Assembly (NCBI GenBank): GCA_012521995.1 | Contig: JAAYLH010000105.1 | Location: 1 to 64,000, forward strand | DNA: 64,000 bases | Source of the DNA: Bacteroidales bacterium | GTDB lineage: Bacteria > Bacteroidota > Bacteroidia > Bacteroidales > UBA7960 | Direction: 5' to 3' | In this document: piece after piece, positions 59,624 through 64,000 of the stretch | Numbering within the stretch: position 1 is the stretch's first letter | Layout of the letters: each line of letters opens with the position of its first letter | The notes under the pieces: model-generated | Databases searched by the model: none | What the model saw: the letters and a program-made list of their open reading frames with translations, nothing else | Told to the model about the DNA's origin: nothing | Made by a program: the position numbers and the translations under genes

Positions 59624-61969
59624 ATGGAGCAATATTTCGATGACCCCGCGAATCAGCAGTTTGTTATCTCTGTAGTTGAGGATGACCTATCGCTGAACCG
59701 CCTGATTCAGAAAACCCTCGAAAAAGAAGGCTATGTGGCCAAAGGTTTTCTCTCAGGGTCAGAAGCCCATGCCTGGATTACCGCCAATCCAAAACAGGAT
59801 ACCCTCATCCTGCTCGACTACCGTCTTGCCGACATCCACGGTGAGGAACTTATTAAGCAATTACGTCGCGAAAACCGCGACCTCCCCTTTGTGATCATCA
59901 CAGGACACGGGGACGAACGCACTGCCGTTGAAATGATGAAACTGGGCGCCCTCGATTACCTGGTCAAGGACAACAGCTTTATCGACCTCTTGCCTTCGGT
60001 CATCCACCAGGTGGTGGGCAGGCTCAGCATCCAGAAACAACTAGTCGAGTCGCAGGAAGCCCTGCGCCAGAGCGAGGAAAAATACAGGAGCATCTTTGAC
60101 AACATTCAGGATGTCTATTTTGAACTCACCCTTGAGGGAAATGTCATTGAACTTTCTCCTTCCATCGAACAGATTTTCCAATACAAGAAAGAGGAACTCC
60201 TTGGTAAACCCCTCTTTAGTGAGCGAAGCAAAAAAGAGGTGTTTTTTGAACACCTCAACGAAAAAGGCTACATGTCCGATTTCGAAATGCTCCTGAGCCG
60301 CAAAAACAAGGAAACGGTCTCTTGCTCCTTTACCTGTAAATATATTTACGACCACGATGGCGAAGCTATTATGATCGTGGGCTCCATTCGCGATATCAGC
60401 GAACGCAAACTCGTGGAAGAAAACCTCAGGATCAGTGAGGAACGCTACCGTATTCTGGCAGAGACTTCCAGTGACATGATCTCAAAGCACAGTTGGGACG
60501 CCACTTATGTGTATGTTTCCCCCGCCAGTAAAAAATTGTTGGGATATGAGCCCGAGGAAATGATCGGAAAATCCGCTTATGTGTTCATCCATCCCGATGA
60601 CATTGACTTGGTCAGAAGAAACCATATCGGGCTGCTTGAAACCCATCATGACAATTTTGTCGAAAGCTACCGTATCCGCCAAAAAAACGGGAATTATATT
60701 TGGTTTGAAACCAATAATCAGGTGCTCTTCAACCCCAAGACCAAACTGGTCGAGGAAATCGTTTGCGTGAGCCGCGATGTGACAATCCGAATGGAAAAAG
60801 AAGAGTTGTGGAAAGCCAAGGAAGTGGCCGAACGCTCCAACAGGGTGAAGTCAGAATTTTTGGCAAATATGAGCCATGAGATCAGGAACCCCCTGAATGC
60901 CATTATCGGGATGACCCGAACTCTTGGGAAATCATACGTCGACAAGGAACACCAGGGCATCATCAACTCCATTCTCATTTCGGCTGGCAACCTGCTGCAT
61001 ATCCTGAACGACATCCTGGACTTCTCGAAAATTGAAGCCAACAAAATAGACCTCACCTTTGCTGACTTCAACCTGCGGACTGCCCTGGAAGAAACCCTTG
61101 TCGTCTTTGAACCCCAGGCCAACAGCAGAAACATCGGCCTGCAACTGAACTATGGCAAGGACGTGCCCGACTGGTTTCACGGCGATGAAAAGAAAATATG
61201 CCAGGTGCTGAACAACCTCCTGAGTAATGCCCTGAAATTTACCAATGAAGGGAAAATTGAGACAGGCGTAATCAATAAATCGGCCCAGAAGGAAAACATT
61301 CGGCTGGAGTTTTATGTTAAAGATACAGGGATCGGTGTGAAGGATGAAGACATCCCCCTTATGTTCGAATCGTTCCGTCAGCTGGATATCTCCTCAAGGA
61401 AAGAATACCAAGGAACGGGACTGGGGCTGAACATAGTGAAAAGCCTGGTTGAAATGATGAATGGTGAAGTGAAGTTTGAAAGCGAATATGGGGTGGGAAG
61501 CAGGGTGTCTTTCGAGATTCCCCTGGTGTTAGCCCGCGATCAGCGGATAGAAGCGGATAAGGAAGTTGATGAACCTTTGGATATGGAGCAACCAGCTAGC
61601 AATCTGAAAATTTTGGTCGCAGAAGACGATGCCATCAACCAGTTGTACCTGGCTGGTTTCCTGCGCTCGCAAGGATGGTCTGTCGATACTGCTGCCAATG
61701 GCTTGATAGCCATTGAGAAGTTTACGGCCAATCCCTACGATCTGGTTCTGATGGATGGACAAATGCCCCGTATGGATGGCTTCGAAACAGCCCGCCGCAT
61801 CCGTGAAATGGAAAAAGACACGGGAAAGCACGTCCCCATAGTTGCCATTACGGGCTATGCCATCCCCGGCGACCGCGAACGCTTCCTCGAAGCGGGAATG
61901 GATGATTACGTGTCAAAGCCCATTGACGAACGCAAACTCATCGAGATCATCAACCGCATGACCCGCTAA
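59624..61969 (+). CDS. Hybrid sensor histidine kinase (REC-PAS-PAS-HisKA-HATPase-REC)
   Basis: 781 aa without membrane segments. N-terminal receiver (12-130): 'VISVVEDDLSLNRL', Asp in 'LILLDYRLADIHG'. Two PAS domains (about 145-265 and 275-395; 'YRSIFDNIQDVYFELTLEGN', 'YRILAETSSDMISKHSWD'). HisKA H-box 'EFLANMSHEIRNPLNAIIGM', ATPase N-, G1- and G2-boxes 'LNNLLSNALKFTNEG', 'VKDTGIGVKDEDI', 'GTGLGLNIVKSL'. C-terminal receiver 'ILVAEDDAINQLYL' with 'DLVLMDGQMPRMDG'. Its first receiver resembles that of the cyclase 123 bases upstream, suggesting a duplicated input and a shared phosphorelay. Confidence 0.93.
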   Translation: MEQYFDDPANQQFVISVVEDDLSLNRLIQKTLEKEGYVAKGFLSGSEAHAWITANPKQDTLILLDYRLADIHGEELIKQLRRENRDLPFVIITGHGDERTAVEMMKLGALDYLVKDNSFIDLLPSVIHQVVGRLSIQKQLVESQEALRQSEEKYRSIFDNIQDVYFELTLEGNVIELSPSIEQIFQYKKEELLGKPLFSERSKKEVFFEHLNEKGYMSDFEMLLSRKNKETVSCSFTCKYIYDHDGEAIMIVGSIRDISERKLVEENLRISEERYRILAETSSDMISKHSWDATYVYVSPASKKLLGYEPEEMIGKSAYVFIHPDDIDLVRRNHIGLLETHHDNFVESYRIRQKNGNYIWFETNNQVLFNPKTKLVEEIVCVSRDVTIRMEKEELWKAKEVAERSNRVKSEFLANMSHEIRNPLNAIIGMTRTLGKSYVDKEHQGIINSILISAGNLLHILNDILDFSKIEANKIDLTFADFNLRTALEETLVVFEPQANSRNIGLQLNYGKDVPDWFHGDEKKICQVLNNLLSNALKFTNEGKIETGVINKSAQKENIRLEFYVKDTGIGVKDEDIPLMFESFRQLDISSRKEYQGTGLGLNIVKSLVEMMNGEVKFESEYGVGSRVSFEIPLVLARDQRIEADKEVDEPLDMEQPASNLKILVAEDDAINQLYLAGFLRSQGWSVDTAANGLIAIEKFTANPYDLVLMDGQMPRMDGFETARRIREMEKDTGKHVPIVAITGYAIPGDRERFLEAGMDDYVSKPIDERKLIEIINRMTR

Positions 61970-62331
61970 TTTCCCTGCCTGATGCCCGCTTTTTGGGCTG
62001 GCCTCCCTAATATTTCCAGGTTAAATCCCCCTTTAATTAAGGATTTGTTGTCTTTCTCAAGCTACACCAAGAAGGCTTTTTGCCCTTGTTGAAAAGACGC
62101 CTGTGGTGTTTTTGAAAAGAACCGTAGCCATACAATCCAAAGGTTTTGACGGTTTAAACCGAATTAACACCGTCTAAATTCCGTTTAAACTCCAATCCTG
62201 ATACTTGGATGAAGGATGTCAGAATCAGCCCGAATGCAATGGTAAGTCGATTGGTAATCAATGCTTTGAGGTAAAAAGGGTATGGAGTGTGCCTGGAGGT
62301 AATTCTCCAGGAGCCAACTGGGTTCTGCCCA
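61970..62331. other. Gene-free region between the hybrid kinase and pgk
   Basis: Convergent intergenic space. It holds array copy 4 and a small hairpin 'cctggaggtaattctccagg' (about 62294-62313) without a T tail, plus nothing else recognised. Confidence 0.4.
62149..62193. repeat. 11-bp periodic array, copy 4 (1+3 cores)
   Basis: CG dinucleotides at 62150, 62160, 62171 and 62182: spacing 10, 11, 11. Cores acgg/ccga/ccgt/ccgt, spacers tttaaa (6, centre) then attaaca, ctaaatt and ttaaact (7 each). Same geometry as copies 2 and 3, but with a short left side. Sequence closest to copy 2. Confidence 0.65.
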
Positions 62332-62369
62332 TAAAAAGAGGGCCGTCTCAAAAACTATTGAGACGGCCC
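62332..62369 (-). terminator. Intrinsic terminator of pgk
   Basis: Perfect 12-bp stem 'gggccgtctcaa' / 'ttgagacggccc', with a T5 run on the minus strand, about 22 bases past the pgk stop. Confidence 0.9.
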
Positions 62370-62390
62370 CCTTAAGGGTTTTTCCTTGAA

Positions 62391-63581
62391 TTATTCGTTG
62401 ATTGCCTGCACTCCCGGCAGGACCTTGCCTTCCATGTATTCGAGCAGGGCGCCGCCACCGGTGCTGACATAGCTTACCTGCTCGGCAAGGCCAAGCTGGT
62501 TGATGGCTGCTACCGAGTCACCCCCGCCAATCAAAGTGAAAGCGCCGTTTTTGGTGGCCTTTACCAAGGCCTCGGCAACGACTTTGGTTCCCTTCGCAAA
62601 GTTCTCCATCTCGAAAACACCCATGGGACCGTTCCACAGCACCGTTTTCGATTGCTCAATGACTTTACTGAAGGCTTCCCGACTCCCGGGGCCAATGTCG
62701 AGGCCCAGCCAGCCTTCGGGAATGGCATCCGCTTTCACTTCCCTAGTGTTGACATCGTTGGCAAAGGTGTCAGCAATGATGGCGTCGGTAGGAATGTGCA
62801 GTTTCACCCCTTTGGCCTTGGCTTTTTCAATGATCTCTCCGGCCTTTTCCAGAAAGTCGTCTTCTACAAGGCTCCCGCCGATGCTGCCTCCCCGGGCCTT
62901 GATGAAGGTGAACATCATTCCGCCGCCTATGATCAGGTCATCGACCTTGTCGAGCAGGTTCTCAAGGATCTGTATCTTGGTGCTGACCTTGGCTCCTCCG
63001 ATGATGGCGGTGTAGGGCCGCTTCACATCCCTGATTACCTTGTCGATGCTTGAAAGCTCATTGGCCATCAGGTAACCAAAAGCCTTATTCCTGGGGAAGA
63101 ATTTGGCAATGATGGTGGTGGAAGCGTGGGCGCGGTGGGCGGTTCCGAAGGCATCGTTAACATATACATCGGCTAGCTGAGCCAGTTTTTGGGCAAAGGC
63201 TTCATCGCCCTTGGTCTCTTCCCTGTAAAAACGCAGGTTTTCGAGCAACAATACTTCGCCGGGCTTAAGGTTAAGGGCTTTTTGGTGGGTGAGGTCACCA
63301 ATGCAGTCATCGGCAAACCTGACGTCGATGCCCAGCAGCTTGCTGAGGTGGTCGCGCAGGTGGCGCAGAGAGTATTTGTCTTCGGGTCCTTCCTTGGGAC
63401 GTCCCAGATGCGACATAACAATGACCGCTCCCCCGTCTTCCAGTATCTTTTTTATGCTGGGGATGGCCGCCCGCATGCGCGAATCGTCAGTGATCTGAAA
63501 TTCACGGTTGAGGGGAACATTGAAATCCACACGCATAATGGCCCGTTTGCCCTTGAAATCAATTCCATCAATTGTTTTCAT
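62391..63581 (-). CDS. pgk: Phosphoglycerate kinase
   Basis: 396 aa, full length. '[14 protein letters not shown]' starts the domain, '[20 protein letters not shown]' carries the substrate His/Arg, '[20 protein letters not shown]' follows, '[20 protein letters not shown]' is the nucleotide domain start, and '[17 protein letters not shown]' with '[18 protein letters not shown]' the ATP phosphate loops. It makes ATP from 1,3-bisphosphoglycerate. It appears monocistronic with its own terminator. Confidence 0.98.
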   Translation of the reverse strand: MKTIDGIDFKGKRAIMRVDFNVPLNREFQITDDSRMRAAIPSIKKILEDGGAVIVMSHLGRPKEGPEDKYSLRHLRDHLSKLLGIDVRFADDCIGDLTHQKALNLKPGEVLLLENLRFYREETKGDEAFAQKLAQLADVYVNDAFGTAHRAHASTTIIAKFFPRNKAFGYLMANELSSIDKVIRDVKRPYTAIIGGAKVSTKIQILENLLDKVDDLIIGGGMMFTFIKARGGSIGGSLVEDDFLEKAGEIIEKAKAKGVKLHIPTDAIIADTFANDVNTREVKADAIPEGWLGLDIGPGSREAFSKVIEQSKTVLWNGPMGVFEMENFAKGTKVVAEALVKATKNGAFTLIGGGDSVAAINQLGLAEQVSYVSTGGGALLEYMEGKVLPGVQAINE

Positions 63582-63673
63582 GTTTACTGTTTTTTGAGGT
63601 TTAATGTTTCCGAATTTTGAATAAAAAAAGCAGGGTTCTGGGTTTTTGCCTCCTGCCTTAACATTATTTCAGT

Positions 63674-63681
63674 TAAATTTG
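63674..63681 (+). promoter_or_regulatory. -7 element for the aminotransferase gene
   Basis: TAAATTTG, 77 bases before the start codon. The nearest TTG is 25 bases upstream, slightly too far. Confidence 0.4.
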
Positions 63682-63758
63682 CAAGCCTTCTTTCTTCTGA
63701 AAAGAAGCATAAAATTAATGATTTTCACCGGAATTATCGTCACCAAAAATAGAGGTGT

Positions 63759-64000
63759 ATGAACCCATTTCCTGAGACCGTTACTTCCAAGCTCCCCCAG
63801 ACGGGCACCTCAGTTTTTGCGGTGATGACCCAGCTGGCCCAGGCCCACGGTGCCATCAACCTTTCGCAGGGGTTTCCTGATTTTCCCGTGTCGGAAAAGC
63901 TGATTGAATTGGTTTCAAGGCATTTGCGCCTGGGACACAACCAGTATGCCCCCATGCCCGGCCTGATGCGCCTCAGGGAACGTATTGCCGTAAAGACGGA
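63759..64000 (+). CDS. Class I/II aminotransferase, methionine/kynurenine aminotransferase-like (cut by the right edge)
   Basis: Absent from the ORF track because no stop is inside the window. About 80 codons are present: 'SKLPQTGTSVFAVMTQLAQA', then 'GAINLSQGFPDFPVSEKLIE' and 'NQYAPMPGLMRLRERIA'. The NLSQGFPDF and QYAPMPG-LRE blocks are the PLP fold type I N-terminus of YbdL-type methionine aminotransferases and kynurenine aminotransferases. It would supply oxoacids such as aryl-pyruvates, which IorAB could use, but that link is inference. The PLP lysine lies beyond the edge. Confidence 0.88.
   Translation, partial: MNPFPETVTSKLPQTGTSVFAVMTQLAQAHGAINLSQGFPDFPVSEKLIELVSRHLRLGHNQYAPMPGLMRLRERIAVKT

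Noticed and set aside
62294-62313. Terminator hairpin 'cctggaggtaattctccagg'
   Set aside because: No T run on either side; the real pgk terminator is at 62332-62369.

Overview
The window comes from a member of the Bacteroidota (FCB group), most likely class Bacteroidia. The pointers are: Alternative Complex III fused in one locus to a caa3-type oxidase; a remnant of a type IX secretion C-terminal sorting domain; a bacterial GGGP synthase; promoter-like TTG-N21-TAnnTTTG sequences in front of several genes; few Shine-Dalgarno sequences; and many lipoproteins. The organism seems able to live with and without oxygen: it has ferredoxin-linked indolepyruvate oxidoreductase (amino-acid fermentation) as well as a full quinol-to-oxygen chain. 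No rRNA, tRNA, CRISPR array or transposase was seen.

Layout. 1-900 is AT-rich with broken gene pieces: a lipoprotein running off the left edge with a probable frameshift, an RCK_C-like tail and a T9SS tail. 0.95-6.8 kb: iorAB, acpH, hldD, a MerR regulator and an M23 peptidase. 7-15 kb: alaS; an AddB-like nuclease; a cell-wall sugar recycling group (MurU-like nucleotidyltransferase, a 40-aa zinc-ribbon-like protein missing from the ORF track, and an AmgK-like kinase fused to the RapZ C-terminal domain). 15-19.5 kb: ferritin-like protein, RluA-type pseudouridine synthase, and a large metallopeptidase/propeller/barrel protein. 19.5-27.5 kb: exopolysaccharide block (WecA-like transferase, RfbC, Wzc kinase, Wza lipoprotein, GT4, AsnB). 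27.6-32.1 kb: lpdA, GGGP synthase, a phosphopantetheinyl transferase, and ahcY on the other strand. 32.4-41 kb: a Rieske-like lipoprotein, small envelope proteins, greA, HIT, ruvC, a flippase-like protein, a GT2, and two envelope proteins (one OmpA-type with a very acidic linker). 41.4-44 kb: a divergent copper pair (HMA membrane protein and a three-cupredoxin NirK-like oxidase) around a palindrome. 44.5-57.7 kb: actABCDEF-sco-coxA-coxC-cox4-coxB-cyoE. 58-62 kb: a REC-adenylate cyclase followed by a REC-PAS-PAS-kinase-REC hybrid. 62.4-64 kb: pgk and the start of a class I aminotransferase.

The least expected signal is not a gene. Four intergenic regions (about 5.5, 32.25, 44.2 and 62.15 kb) carry the same architecture: 4-bp CG-centred cores spaced by 7-bp A/T-rich spacers (an exact 11-bp period), mostly inverted about a 6-bp centre. 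Two share nearly the same sequence; the other two share only the geometry. They lie outside genes and beyond strong terminators. I know of no named repeat family with this design.

Functionally, the respiratory block moves electrons from quinol through ActA-F to cytochrome c and to the oxidase, with Sco and CyoE supplying copper insertion and heme O. The exopolysaccharide block initiates, controls chain length and exports a surface polymer. The AmgK-RapZ/MurU pair would return cell-wall amino sugars to UDP-sugar pools.
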